Positions 35,416-43,003 of a DNA stretch of 43,003 nucleotides are shown here, in pieces. The stretch is taken from NCBI GenBank assembly GCA_903913285.1, contig CAIWKO010000005.1, forward strand, positions 1-43,003, read 5' to 3'. Position 1 is the stretch's first letter; each line of letters begins with the position of its first letter. Under the pieces are notes generated by a model that saw nothing but the letters and a program-made list of their open reading frames with translations, did no database searches and was not told the DNA's origin. This DNA comes from an uncultured Bacteroidales bacterium (lineage in GTDB: Bacteria; Bacteroidota; Bacteroidia; Bacteroidales; CAIWKO01). A program made the position numbers and the translations under genes.

Positions 35416-36756
35416 CTACTTTTCTATTTGCGGATCTGTAAAGATCGCTGTATCGGATTTCGGAGCACCATCGAGATGATACTTCTTGTATGACCGCAGC
35501 GAAATTATTACCGATATAAGCAATAGTACAACCCCCATTGTAAAGGTCCCCGTATATCCTACAAGCTTATAAACTCCCAAACCAAGCATCGGTGCAAAAA
35601 ACGAGCGGAGCCCCGTTAAACTTAAATGGATAGCCTGATATTCGGATGCTTCTTCGTTTTTGCAGAAATAAGCCGACCCGATACTCCACAACAGCGCCAT
35701 GGTTGCAGCAAATACCCCGTTGAATAACATGGCCAAAAACAGAGTGTAATACAGTTTTATGCCACTAATCCAGATAAACCAGGGAGCATAAGTTGTTAAA
35801 CCGATAAACAGCAAATAAAACAACAATGAAGCAAACGTTATCGCGGAAAAACGTCTGGGGTCAATTTTGCCCAGGAGTTTTCCGAACAAGGGTAACAGAA
35901 TTATAGCTAACAGATTGTAAGAATTTTTATAGAAAGCTATACTGGAATAATTCAGATCGAGGGCTTTGTTAAAGTAGATTGCAATAACCGAAACGGTTCC
36001 CATGAAAGCAAATCCATAATACATAAAACCGATCTCGAAATCGCGGAACGGTTTGTTCGATTTCATCTTCAAGCGCATATCAGTTATGGTTCGCTTGATG
36101 GATTTGAACAGAGGGATACTTATCTTATCAGGCATTTCACCATTGTGTTTGATACGTGCCAGCAGCCAAACGGAAAACATACCCAACACAGAAATACAGG
36201 GAAATACATAGCGGTACATATTGTAGTCCCAATCGAGCAACAAGCCATAAAAGAAGGTGATAAGCAACATCACTATTTTATTTGCTATGGTTGAATAACT
36301 ATAGAAAACACTAAAATTCTTGTGCGTGTAATTTGATTTTAAGTATTGATTGATTACCGGATAAATGATAGGATTGGCAAAATAATATATTAAAAAGATG
36401 GCCAGAAATATATAATGATACATCCAGACATTTGGCTGATGTGCAACATCTAACGGAAAGAAGACCAGCAAAAACAAAGGTGCCCTTGTAATAATACCAA
36501 TCCATGTCAGAAATTTCTTTTTGTTTTTTACCCTTCGCGACCACTCGTTAAGTATGATGGAAAATGTAAGCACAAACACACTGAACTGAAACAAAACACT
36601 GACTCCGATATCGCTGCCGTGCAAACTTTTCAGAAACACAAATTCGTTGAGCGCCAAAACACCGAGTATAATCCCTTCTATGATGGAATAAGCAAAATGA
36701 ATTATAAATGTGTTCTTTTCGATTGCGCCAAGTTTTTGGCGAAAAATGAACGGCAT
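35416..36756 (-). CDS. MFS transporter, unknown substrate
   Basis: 446 aa with about 12 membrane spans in two halves and a basic central loop (about 205-225: PLFKSIKRTITDMRLKMKSNK). It fits the major facilitator superfamily in size and layout, but I see no motif that names a substrate. A -7 element TACTTTTG at 36776-36783 would start transcription about 12 nt before its ATG. It is divergent from hypD (127 bp between starts). Confidence 0.8.
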   Translation of the reverse strand: MPFIFRQKLGAIEKNTFIIHFAYSIIEGIILGVLALNEFVFLKSLHGSDIGVSVLFQFSVFVLTFSIILNEWSRRVKNKKKFLTWIGIITRAPLFLLVFFPLDVAHQPNVWMYHYIFLAIFLIYYFANPIIYPVINQYLKSNYTHKNFSVFYSYSTIANKIVMLLITFFYGLLLDWDYNMYRYVFPCISVLGMFSVWLLARIKHNGEMPDKISIPLFKSIKRTITDMRLKMKSNKPFRDFEIGFMYYGFAFMGTVSVIAIYFNKALDLNYSSIAFYKNSYNLLAIILLPLFGKLLGKIDPRRFSAITFASLLFYLLFIGLTTYAPWFIWISGIKLYYTLFLAMLFNGVFAATMALLWSIGSAYFCKNEEASEYQAIHLSLTGLRSFFAPMLGLGVYKLVGYTGTFTMGVVLLLISVIISLRSYKKYHLDGAPKSDTAIFTDPQIEK

Positions 36757-36775
36757 ATCAGGAGTTTTATGTCGG

Positions 36776-36783
36776 CAAAAGTA
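36776..36783 (-). promoter_or_regulatory. -7 element (TACTTTTG) for the MFS gene
   Basis: TACTTTTG matches TAnnTTTG. The expected start is near 36769, leaving a leader of about 12 nt; no TTG was found 20 nt upstream. Confidence 0.45.
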
Positions 36784-36883
36784 CTTTTTAGAAGCGAGAA
36801 AATAAATGAAACGGGGTGTTTTTCTTTTTTACATTTCTTATTAAAATTTTATTCCGACTTTTGCAGCATAATTGATTCAGAAA

Positions 36884-37963
36884 ATGAAATTTGTTTCCGA
36901 ATATCGCGATAAAGAACTCGTTGAAAAGATAGTGAAGGAAATCAACCTGGTTTCACGTAAAGAAATTGCATTGATGGAAGTATGCGGTGGTCATACCATG
37001 TCGATACATAAATTCGGTATCCCTTCGTTGCTTCAGGCGAATATTCATTTGCTGTCGGGTCCCGGTTGCCCTGTTTGCGTCACCAGTAAAAAATATATCG
37101 ACATCGCGGTTCATCTCAGCAAGCAACCTAACGTTATTATCACCACTTACGGCGATCTGATCCGTGTGCCGGGCTCCGACGGAACCCTCGATATGTCGAA
37201 AGCTGCGGGAAACGATATCCGCATTGTTTATTCCACTATCGATGCTTTGCAAATTGCCCGCGAAAATCCTGATAAGAAGATAATATTTCTCGGCATCGGA
37301 TTCGAAACTACGGCTCCCGGAACTGCGGCTGCCATCATCAATGCACATAAGGAAGGTTTGCCAAACTTTTATGTACACAGTTCGCACAAAATTATGCCGC
37401 CTGCTATGGAAGCATTGATAACCGAAGGTGTGAAGATCGACGGATATATTTGTCCGGGTCATGTGAGTGCCATCACCGGTTCGGCTATCTATGAGTTTAT
37501 ACCGCAAAAGTATAAACTGGGTTGTGTGATTGCCGGTTTTGAGCCCACCGACATGCTGCAGAGTATTTTGATGCTGGTGAACCAAATAGAACAGAACGAT
37601 ACGAAAGTTGAAATACAATATAAGCGGGCAGTGAAACCCGAAGGAAACCTGATAGCCAAAGCGATGCTCGAAGAAGTTTTTGAAATTGGTGATGAATGGT
37701 GGCGCGGGTTTGGTATTATCCCTAACAGCGGTATGGCTATTCGTGAGAAATATAAACAATATGATGTGGCTTCCCACTTCGATATTAATGTTCCCGAACC
37801 GTCGGAAGATAAAGGTTGTTGCTGCGGTGAAATATTGAAAGGATTGAAGAAGCCTACCGATTGTAAGTTGTTTCGCAAGGTATGCACACCCGAAAACCCG
37901 ATAGGCGCCTGTATGGTTTCGAACGAAGGGGCGTGCGCGGCATATTACAGATACGGGGAGTAG
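36884..37963 (+). CDS. hypD: [NiFe] hydrogenase maturation protein HypD
   Basis: 359 aa. HypD with HypC forms the scaffold on which Fe(CN)2(CO) is built before insertion into [NiFe] hydrogenase. Landmarks: EVCGGHTMSIHKFG (C34), SGPGCPVCVT (C62, C65), FLGIGFETTAPGTAAAI, GCVIAGFEPTDMLQSI, and the C-terminal iron-sulfur region CCCGEIL plus CKLF and CTPENPIGACMVSNEGAC. A TTG at 36872 is in frame, but ATG 36884 gives the family start. hypE follows 63 bp later; hypC, hypF, hypA and hypB are not in the window. Confidence 0.96.
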   Translation: MKFVSEYRDKELVEKIVKEINLVSRKEIALMEVCGGHTMSIHKFGIPSLLQANIHLLSGPGCPVCVTSKKYIDIAVHLSKQPNVIITTYGDLIRVPGSDGTLDMSKAAGNDIRIVYSTIDALQIARENPDKKIIFLGIGFETTAPGTAAAIINAHKEGLPNFYVHSSHKIMPPAMEALITEGVKIDGYICPGHVSAITGSAIYEFIPQKYKLGCVIAGFEPTDMLQSILMLVNQIEQNDTKVEIQYKRAVKPEGNLIAKAMLEEVFEIGDEWWRGFGIIPNSGMAIREKYKQYDVASHFDINVPEPSEDKGCCCGEILKGLKKPTDCKLFRKVCTPENPIGACMVSNEGACAAYYRYGE

Positions 37964-38026
37964 TTAATAGTGAATAGATAATAGTGAATAGTGTTGTTGA
38001 TTGTATTAAATGAAATTTAAAGGAAA

Positions 38027-39043
38027 ATGAAAACCAAATCAATCCTTCTCGGTCATGGCAGCGGCGGCAAGCTGAGCCACGAGCTTATTGAAAGCATATT
38101 CTTCAAGCATTTCGGGCAAAACGAAAAACATTTCGCTACCGACTCAACGCTGCTCGATCTGCCGGGGAATCATATAGCCTACACCACCGATTCGTATGTG
38201 GTGGATCCCATTTTCTTTCCGGGCGGAAACATCGGCAAACTAGCCGTGTGCGGAACCGTGAACGACCTGGCGGTTTCGGGCGCTGTGCCCTTATATTTGA
38301 GTTGCGGCTTCATCATCGAAGAAGGGTTTGAGTTCGAAAAGCTCGAAGAGATCGTGAAGACCATGGCCCACGAAGCCAGGAAAGCAGGCGTGAAAATAGT
38401 TGCCGGCGATACCAAGGTGGTGGATAAAGGTAAATGCGATAAGATATTCATCAACACCAGCGGCATTGGAGCTATTGAAGAACGCGACAAACATATCAGC
38501 TACGGCGAACACATAAAACCCGGCGACAAGATCATCATCAACGGGAATATTGCCGAACACGGAGTTACCATTATTGGTGCGCGCAATAATATCGAGTTTA
38601 CCGACGACCTTCAGTCGGATTGCGCCAGCCTGAACAGTTTGATAGCTGAAGTGATGCAGACAACGGATAACATCCGCTTTATGCGCGATGCCACCCGCGG
38701 AGGTATTGCCACGGTGTTGTGCGAACTGGTTGAAGACCGCCCCTACGGGATACTCATCAACGAGGATGATATACCCGTGAGCGAAAGTGTGCTGGGTTTG
38801 TGCGAGGTGTTTGGTTTCGACCCGCTGTATATTGCCAACGAAGGCAAAGTGGTGATGATAGTTGCAGCGGAAGATGCTTTAAAGGTGGTGGAAGCTATGC
38901 GCGCTCACGAAGCCGGCCGGAACGCCTGCATCATTGGCGAAGTAACTGCCGACCATCAGCAGCAAGTGCTGCTCAACACCCAAATTGGTGGCAAGCGCAT
39001 CGTCGATATGCTGACAGGCGAACAGTTGCCACGCATCTGTTAA
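38027..39043 (+). CDS. hypE: [NiFe] hydrogenase maturation protein HypE
   Basis: 338 aa. HypE dehydrates the thiocarbamate formed by HypF on its C-terminal cysteine, supplying cyanide ligands. It is an AIR-synthase-like ATPase: ILLGHGSGGKLSHELI, TDSYVVDPIFFPGGNIGKLAVCGTVNDLAVSGA, RDATRGGIATVLCELV. The protein ends PRIC, the conserved reactive terminus. It lies 63 bp after hypD; the spacer has a short AATAGTGAATAGATAATAGTGAATAG repeat-like run. Convergent with the M14 gene 15 bp on. Confidence 0.97.
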   Translation: MKTKSILLGHGSGGKLSHELIESIFFKHFGQNEKHFATDSTLLDLPGNHIAYTTDSYVVDPIFFPGGNIGKLAVCGTVNDLAVSGAVPLYLSCGFIIEEGFEFEKLEEIVKTMAHEARKAGVKIVAGDTKVVDKGKCDKIFINTSGIGAIEERDKHISYGEHIKPGDKIIINGNIAEHGVTIIGARNNIEFTDDLQSDCASLNSLIAEVMQTTDNIRFMRDATRGGIATVLCELVEDRPYGILINEDDIPVSESVLGLCEVFGFDPLYIANEGKVVMIVAAEDALKVVEAMRAHEAGRNACIIGEVTADHQQQVLLNTQIGGKRIVDMLTGEQLPRIC

Positions 39044-39057
39044 TCCAAAAATCCTTA

Positions 39058-41424
39058 CTATTCTTTGATCAGTTTGCGGTAAGCGCTGCTCCAGCCCGAT
39101 CCGCTCAAACGGAAAAGATATAATCCGCTTTGCCAGTTGCCGATGTTCAGGTCGATTGTGCCTGAAGTTTGTTCGATGGGCATCGTCCTGACCAAAGCGC
39201 CCAAAGCATTATAGACTTCGAGGTTGGCAATGCCTTTCAGTCCGCCATAGGTGAACTCAACCGAGCCTGTTGCAGGGTTCGGCATGGGTTCGGAAAGCAA
39301 TTGACCGTCTGTCATGGTCTGTTCGTTGATGCCGATGGTGGTTTGGTTGATGATGGTAACTTTGAAATCGTCGAAATAGAAGCCGTCGGCAACGGTGCCG
39401 CCATCGCTTTTGAGGGTGAAAGCAAACTTCACGTTGTGGCCGAGAAACTGGCTGAGGTCTATTTCTTCCAACACCCACGAACTTTGAGTTCCATCGTACA
39501 AGGGCGAGCCGGCAACCTGATAACTGGTTCCCAATACGGTGTATTTTCCGCACAAAGGCGTCCACGTAGTTCCATTATCGATGGAAGCTTTCACCTGAAC
39601 ATAATCGTAGCCTTTTTCGATATCCCATTTGGCGCGGAAGTTCAGCAGGGCAAATATCGGTCCGGTGAGGTTCACAGCATTGGTGAGCGTGATGGTTTTG
39701 TTCTGGTTGTTGCTGTAGTTTCCGGAAGGAGAATCGGTGATGGATGAGGGCGATGAATAATATTGCGCGGTGGTAAGGGCCCATCCGCCGGCGGTCCAGT
39801 TGGCGATGGTGGAGGCGTTGTCGGTAAACAGGACGACGGGTGTGCCGTATATCTTACGGATGGTATCCGAAGTGGAATAGAGTCCGTTGTTGACCGTGAG
39901 CAGAAAAACCACCTGATCGCCGCCGTTCATGGGCGTGTTCAATGTGTATGAAATGCTGTCGGTGAGGTCGGCGAGAAGGGCCATGGCCGGAAATGATTTG
40001 GCTGAGCCCACCGAAGCGATGTTGGAGCTGACGGGCTGTATGGATACGGTGAAATTGGCCGTGTCCAATCCCAAACGTTGTATGTCGAACTTAATGAATC
40101 CGTTTTGGGACGAAATGATCTTGGGGGTTTGGTCGGTGAGGCGGGCATATTTGCCGGCAAAGCGTGCCACGTATAAGTTCTGCAAAACATAGGAGTTGGC
40201 AATGGGCACGATGCGTGTCGACGCGGGCCAGAAACCGTCGGCGGCATCGCCGGCCTCGGGCGACCAACTGATGATCCTGGGTTTGGTCGATACATCGCCG
40301 TAGAACCAGTCGAAGCTGCCCCCGTTGGCGTTGTAGCCCAATCCCTGGTAAGGCGTGCCGTAGAAATATTTGTTGTCGGTGGTCATCAGCGCGGAGTAGG
40401 TTTTATAGAGCACCGAATCGGGGTTGGCCGTCGATTTATATCCCCAGGGATACAACAATACGTCGCTATAGGTATGGTTGTCGATGGCAGTAATAAAATG
40501 CCTGTGTTCGCAAAACCATTTCATGGTTTGGGTTTCGGGTTCGGAGAAAGCCGCAGTGCCGCGATAGGTTTCGTCGCTGCCCGTGGGTGAAGAACCCACG
40601 TTATCGTATCCCCATTGGTATCCATAGTTGCGGTTTAGGTCGACACCATAAGAGCCATCGCCATTGTTGCGGCGGTTCTTGCGCCACAAGCCTCCGCCGG
40701 TGGGATCGGTGGTTTGGTTGTAGGTGTAGCCATCCACATTCACCACGGGCACGAAATACATTTCGGTGTTGTCGACCAGGTTTTTGATGTCGGGGTTGGT
40801 GGCGTAGTTCTCCAGCAGATACCACATGTAGAAGATAAGCTGCTGCATGCCCATGGGTTCGCGGGCATGGGTGAGGGCGCTGTAGAGCACTTCGGGCTCG
40901 GCTTCGTCCACGTCGGGATTGTCGGATATTTTAACGAAATATGTGGGGCGGCCCTCGATGCTGGTGAGGCTGCCGATTTGCTGTTTGGCGGTGATGAGGC
41001 TGGGATAGTGCACGCGCATGCTGTCGAGCTGGGCAAGCGCCTCGGTAAGGGTGAGGAATCCGCCCATGCTGCCCAAAACAAAATGCGCAGGCGTGGGGTA
41101 GCTGTTGGCGGTGCAGTTGTTTTGCGAACGCTGGTCGTCTTTTTCGGGGTGCAGGTTGCGGTCGGCATACCATTTTGCCATGTCGGGAATCAGCACCTGA
41201 TAGGTGAAACCGTTGACGGCGAGTTTCTGAATGTCGTCGGTAGAGATCTCGGTGATGAGGTAGCCGTCTTTTTTCCAGTCGCCCTGAGGGTCGATGCCGA
41301 TGGACGAAAGGCGCGCCATATCGTTGGGTTTTAGATTTATTTTTACGCGCGAATAGATGGCCGACTGCGAAAAGGCGCAAACGGATAGTAAGGCGAAAGC
41401 GAACGTAAGGAAAAATGATCTCAT
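39058..41424 (-). CDS. M14 zinc carboxypeptidase with T9SS sorting domain
   Basis: 788 aa. Signal peptide MRSFFLTFAFALLSVCAFSQ; the longer frame from 41457 is ruled out by the -7 element there. The carboxypeptidase domain (about 115-430) has zinc ligands in THAREPMG (near residue 187), the substrate arginine region WRKNRRNNGDGSYGVDLNRNYG, the third ligand in the IDNHTYSD segment and the general base in SWSPEAGD. A jelly-roll-like domain follows (about 560-690, FYFDDFKV), then a type A sorting domain (PMPNPATGSVEFTYGGL, LYLFRLSGSG, YRKLIKE). Exported through T9SS. It is markedly G+C-rich versus the left half of the window. Confidence 0.92.
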   Translation of the reverse strand: MRSFFLTFAFALLSVCAFSQSAIYSRVKINLKPNDMARLSSIGIDPQGDWKKDGYLITEISTDDIQKLAVNGFTYQVLIPDMAKWYADRNLHPEKDDQRSQNNCTANSYPTPAHFVLGSMGGFLTLTEALAQLDSMRVHYPSLITAKQQIGSLTSIEGRPTYFVKISDNPDVDEAEPEVLYSALTHAREPMGMQQLIFYMWYLLENYATNPDIKNLVDNTEMYFVPVVNVDGYTYNQTTDPTGGGLWRKNRRNNGDGSYGVDLNRNYGYQWGYDNVGSSPTGSDETYRGTAAFSEPETQTMKWFCEHRHFITAIDNHTYSDVLLYPWGYKSTANPDSVLYKTYSALMTTDNKYFYGTPYQGLGYNANGGSFDWFYGDVSTKPRIISWSPEAGDAADGFWPASTRIVPIANSYVLQNLYVARFAGKYARLTDQTPKIISSQNGFIKFDIQRLGLDTANFTVSIQPVSSNIASVGSAKSFPAMALLADLTDSISYTLNTPMNGGDQVVFLLTVNNGLYSTSDTIRKIYGTPVVLFTDNASTIANWTAGGWALTTAQYYSSPSSITDSPSGNYSNNQNKTITLTNAVNLTGPIFALLNFRAKWDIEKGYDYVQVKASIDNGTTWTPLCGKYTVLGTSYQVAGSPLYDGTQSSWVLEEIDLSQFLGHNVKFAFTLKSDGGTVADGFYFDDFKVTIINQTTIGINEQTMTDGQLLSEPMPNPATGSVEFTYGGLKGIANLEVYNALGALVRTMPIEQTSGTIDLNIGNWQSGLYLFRLSGSGWSSAYRKLIKE

Positions 41425-41454
41425 AGGAACGGAATTGAGGTGAAATTGAAAGGA

Positions 41455-41462
41455 CAAATATA
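41455..41462 (-). promoter_or_regulatory. -7 element (TATATTTG) for the M14 gene
   Basis: TATATTTG on the minus strand is a full TAnnTTTG match. The start would be near 41448, about 24 nt before the ATG at 41424. Confidence 0.5.
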
Positions 41463-41520
41463 CAGTAATAATGTTTTACGCGCTGAAAGGCATGGGGTTA
41501 TTATTTTGTTAAGTTGGGAG

Positions 41521-41720
41521 TGCCTAAAGTGAACTAAAGTACTTAAAGCCCGCCTGACCGTCGGGCAGGTGCCTAAAGTTTGAAGTGCCTGAAGCCCGCC
41601 TGACCGGACGGGCAGGTTGGGAATTCAGAAGTCAGAAGTAAGAAGTGTGATTAGCGATTGGTGATTAGATTAGCCATGAGCCATTAGCCACGAGCCATGG
41701 TTTAGGCTTTCAGGCGTTTA
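41521..41720. repeat. Intergenic repeat cluster (hairpin pair plus dispersed motifs)
   Basis: The two hairpin units at 41548-41570 and 41594-41617 share GCCCGCCTGACCG and fold as GCCCG with CGGGC. TGCCTAAAGT-type words surround them. Then 41621-41648 is a GAATTCAGAAGTCAGAAGTAAGAAG family copy, and 41648-41675 a GATTAGCGATTGGTGATTAG copy, followed by GCCATGAGCCATTAGCCACG words. No gene is visible in the 41425-41755 gap. Confidence 0.75.
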
Positions 41721-41755
41721 GGATGTAGAAAATGTTCTCTTTTGCGTTGGTGATT

Positions 41756-42349
41756 TTAATAATAGTTTTCACAGCAGTTATATATTTCTGTATTACTATA
41801 TAAAGTCTTTAAGAAATTAATTTTTTCTGAGTCGGACCATTTGTCTGTGGATACTAAAAAATAAAATGCTCTGTGATATTTTGTACCATATAGGTAAAAA
41901 CTATTAAGATTTTTGTCATCTTTCAAATTCCAAAGCAAAGTGTTATTTATCGTATCTTTCTCAATTATTCTTGCCGATGCTCCTATTTTCTCTATCCAAT
42001 ATTTTGAATCCCATTCATAATATTCCCTTAAGAATAAACTATCGCTCATATCTTTTTGATAAAAAGGAGTCTGATTGCAAAAAACCATGCCAATACCCAA
42101 ATAAACTTGAGCACTATCTCTATAAAAATGTGTCCTATTGACGGGATCATAATTTTCAAGAATCCAGTTTCCCGGAATCTTTACCTGGCCAAATGGATAT
42201 TTGTCATACTTGGTCAATTTTTCTTTATTGTTATAGTCAGCAGAATAAATAATTGAAATTGTCCCGGGAGTATAACAACTCGTAAACATTAACATGCTTG
42301 TCAAAAAGAAAATGATCAAGATTCCAGATATTATTTTTGTCTTTTGCAT
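41756..42349 (-). CDS. Hypothetical lipoprotein, 197 aa
   Basis: The signal MQKTKIISGILIIFFLTSMLMFTSC has a lipobox cysteine at about 25. The mature part is aromatic and charged with no domain I recognise (FGQVKIPGNWILENYDP, then YYEWDSKYWIEKIGASARI, then RAFYFLVSTDKWSDSEKINF). A longer frame to 42373 exists; ATG 42349 gives the clean signal peptide. It is strongly AT-rich, unlike the neighbouring M14 gene, and flanked on both sides by repeat clusters, so it may be a recent arrival (inference). A -7 element lies at 42408-42415. Confidence 0.72.
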   Translation of the reverse strand: MQKTKIISGILIIFFLTSMLMFTSCYTPGTISIIYSADYNNKEKLTKYDKYPFGQVKIPGNWILENYDPVNRTHFYRDSAQVYLGIGMVFCNQTPFYQKDMSDSLFLREYYEWDSKYWIEKIGASARIIEKDTINNTLLWNLKDDKNLNSFYLYGTKYHRAFYFLVSTDKWSDSEKINFLKTLYSNTEIYNCCENYY

Positions 42350-42407
42350 AATTTGTAACTTCCTATCAGACATAAGCCCCTTGGTAACTATTTATAAACT
42401 TTCCCTC

Positions 42408-42415
42408 CAAAATTA
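42408..42415 (-). promoter_or_regulatory. -7 element (TAATTTTG) for the lipoprotein gene
   Basis: TAATTTTG on the minus strand fits TAnnTTTG; the start would be near 42401, about 52 nt before ATG 42349. No TTG was seen at the ideal distance. Confidence 0.4.
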
Positions 42416-42455
42416 CAAATTAATTCCAAACCCACATCTTTTTTTGGTGATTGGT

Positions 42456-42518
42456 GATTTGAAAATAAACCACAGAGGCCACAATGAAAAAACAGAGGAA
42501 CACAGAGAAATTCTTCCG
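42456..42518 (+). repeat. Copy 2 of the 63-bp direct repeat
   Basis: Aligns without gaps to 24500-24562 with 8 differences by hand count. It is followed, as in copy 1, by CTTCCGACTTTCGTCTTC. No coding potential. Confidence 0.75.
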
Positions 42519-42610
42519 ACTTTCGTCTTCGGTCTTCTACCTTTTAACTTAGTCAAAAGCCTTGAGCCATAACTTCAGGCGAAAGCGAGAACCGGGTTTG
42601 CATGTTTTAT

Positions 42611-42862
42611 GACGCGGCAGGTGATTTTTATTATCCGTCACATCATTTTTATTCCGCGTCACATCATTTTTATTCCTCGTCGCAAGCTGTTTGTTCCTCG
42701 TCGCATGCTGTTTATTCCTCGACGTGTGCTGTTTGTTCCCCGACGTGTGCGGTTTGTTCCCCGACGCGTGCAGTTTGTTCCCCGACGCATGCGGTTTGTT
42801 CCCCGACGCATGCGGTTTGTTCCCCGACGCATGCGGTTTGTTCCCCGACGTATGTGGTTATG
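42611..42862. repeat. 21-bp tandem array, 12 units with a divergence gradient
   Basis: Units of exactly 21 bp start at 42611, 42632, 42653 and so on to 42842. The right-hand consensus is TCCCCGACGCATGCGGTTT plus GT; three neighbouring units (42779-42841) are identical. Units to the left become progressively different and AT-richer. Each right-hand unit holds the palindrome CGCATGCG. The period is a multiple of 3, so several frames on both strands stay open as seven-residue repeat peptides; this is a consequence of the repeat, not evidence of a gene. Confidence 0.9.
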
Positions 42863-42900
42863 AGGTAGTATAAAGTAGATTGTGTAAACAGGTTTAAAGG

Positions 42901-42967
42901 AGAGTTTGCTTGTGCTAAAGTGGAGCGTAGCGGAACGAAGCACAAGCAAACTCTGGGATTTTTTATT
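42901..42967 (+). terminator. Orphan terminator-like inverted repeat after the 21-bp array
   Basis: AGAGTTTGCTTGTGC (42901-42915) pairs perfectly over 15 bp with 42940-42954; the loop is 24 nt and a T-run follows at about 42959-42964. No plus-strand gene precedes it; only the tandem array does, ending 38 bp upstream. Confidence 0.65.
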
Positions 42968-42989
42968 TACTTTTAAACCAAATACTAAT

Positions 42990-43003
42990 ATGGAAAACAA
43001 AAA
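42990..43003 (+). CDS. Possible start of a gene cut by the window edge
   Basis: ATGGAAAACAAAAA at the very end could encode M-E-N-K and continue beyond the window. It follows the hairpin and T-run by about 25 bp. Four codons cannot prove a gene. Confidence 0.2.

Noticed and set aside
36953-37777. 274-aa frame antisense to hypD
   Set aside because: The HypD frame carries all family motifs; the antisense frame is a composition shadow.
39939-41380. Long plus- and minus-strand frames inside the M14 gene
   Set aside because: High G+C at third positions removes stop codons on the other frames; the M14 frame alone has catalytic motifs, signal peptide and sorting domain.
42602-42868. Seven-residue repeat peptides in several frames over the 21-bp array
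   Set aside because: Several overlapping frames on both strands stay open at once, as expected from a 21-bp period; none has a credible start region.

Overview
The window looks like the chromosome of a Bacteroidota bacterium, probably close to Bacteroidales; the order or family cannot be fixed from this stretch. The evidence is the gene content (carboxypeptidase-regulatory-domain TonB receptor, PorV-like protein, secreted peptidase with a type IX secretion (T9SS) tail, Reg_prop/Y_Y_Y sensor kinase, LytTR regulator, DUF3109, PorT-type barrel, purH next to mreBCD). Promoters also fit the Bacteroidota form, a TTG or TTTG box about 20 nt upstream of TAnnTTTG. Most of the window is AT-rich, but roughly 22-24 kb and 37-41.4 kb are visibly richer in G+C.

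Layout. Position 1 cuts the end of an IS3-type transposase. Then come DUF3109, HIT and greA (0.3-1.7 kb). From 15.4 kb down to 1.8 kb, on the minus strand, lies the main accessory block: a small lipoprotein, a 1069-aa sensor kinase with 14 propeller blades, a LytTR response regulator, then a TonB-dependent receptor, a 1349-aa secreted protein and a PorV-like barrel. Between regulator and receptor is a tandem LytTR-type site directly upstream of a well-formed promoter, so the two-component system probably drives the receptor/secreted-protein operon. From 15.5 to 17.9 kb are a Rieske-like lipoprotein that has lost both histidine ligands and a T9SS-exported M1 aminopeptidase.

From 18 to 24.4 kb come queA, ispD, a glycosyltransferase/flippase pair, ruvC, a cardiolipin-synthase-like PLD and an NlpC/P60 lipoprotein. 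From 24.4 to 25.3 kb is a gene-poor stretch with dispersed repeats, a 42-bp tandem array and an orphan terminator-like hairpin. From 25.3 to 29.8 kb are a lipoprotein, Hsp20, a TPR protein, an outer-membrane barrel, UbiX and a small acidic protein. From 30 to 33.9 kb is purH-mreB-mreC-mreD. Then follow an ABC permease, an MFS transporter, hypD-hypE, a T9SS M14 carboxypeptidase and a lipoprotein. The right end (42.4-43.0 kb) holds a second repeat locus with a 21-bp tandem array.

The two strongest leads are (a) the self-contained sensor, LytTR site and TonB/secreted/PorV locus, and (b) two repeat loci 18 kb apart with the same order of parts: a 63-bp direct repeat, a tandem array with a period that is a multiple of 21, about 40 bp of spacer, then a 13-15-bp inverted repeat with a 24-nt loop and a T-run. 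No tRNA, rRNA or CRISPR array was seen.
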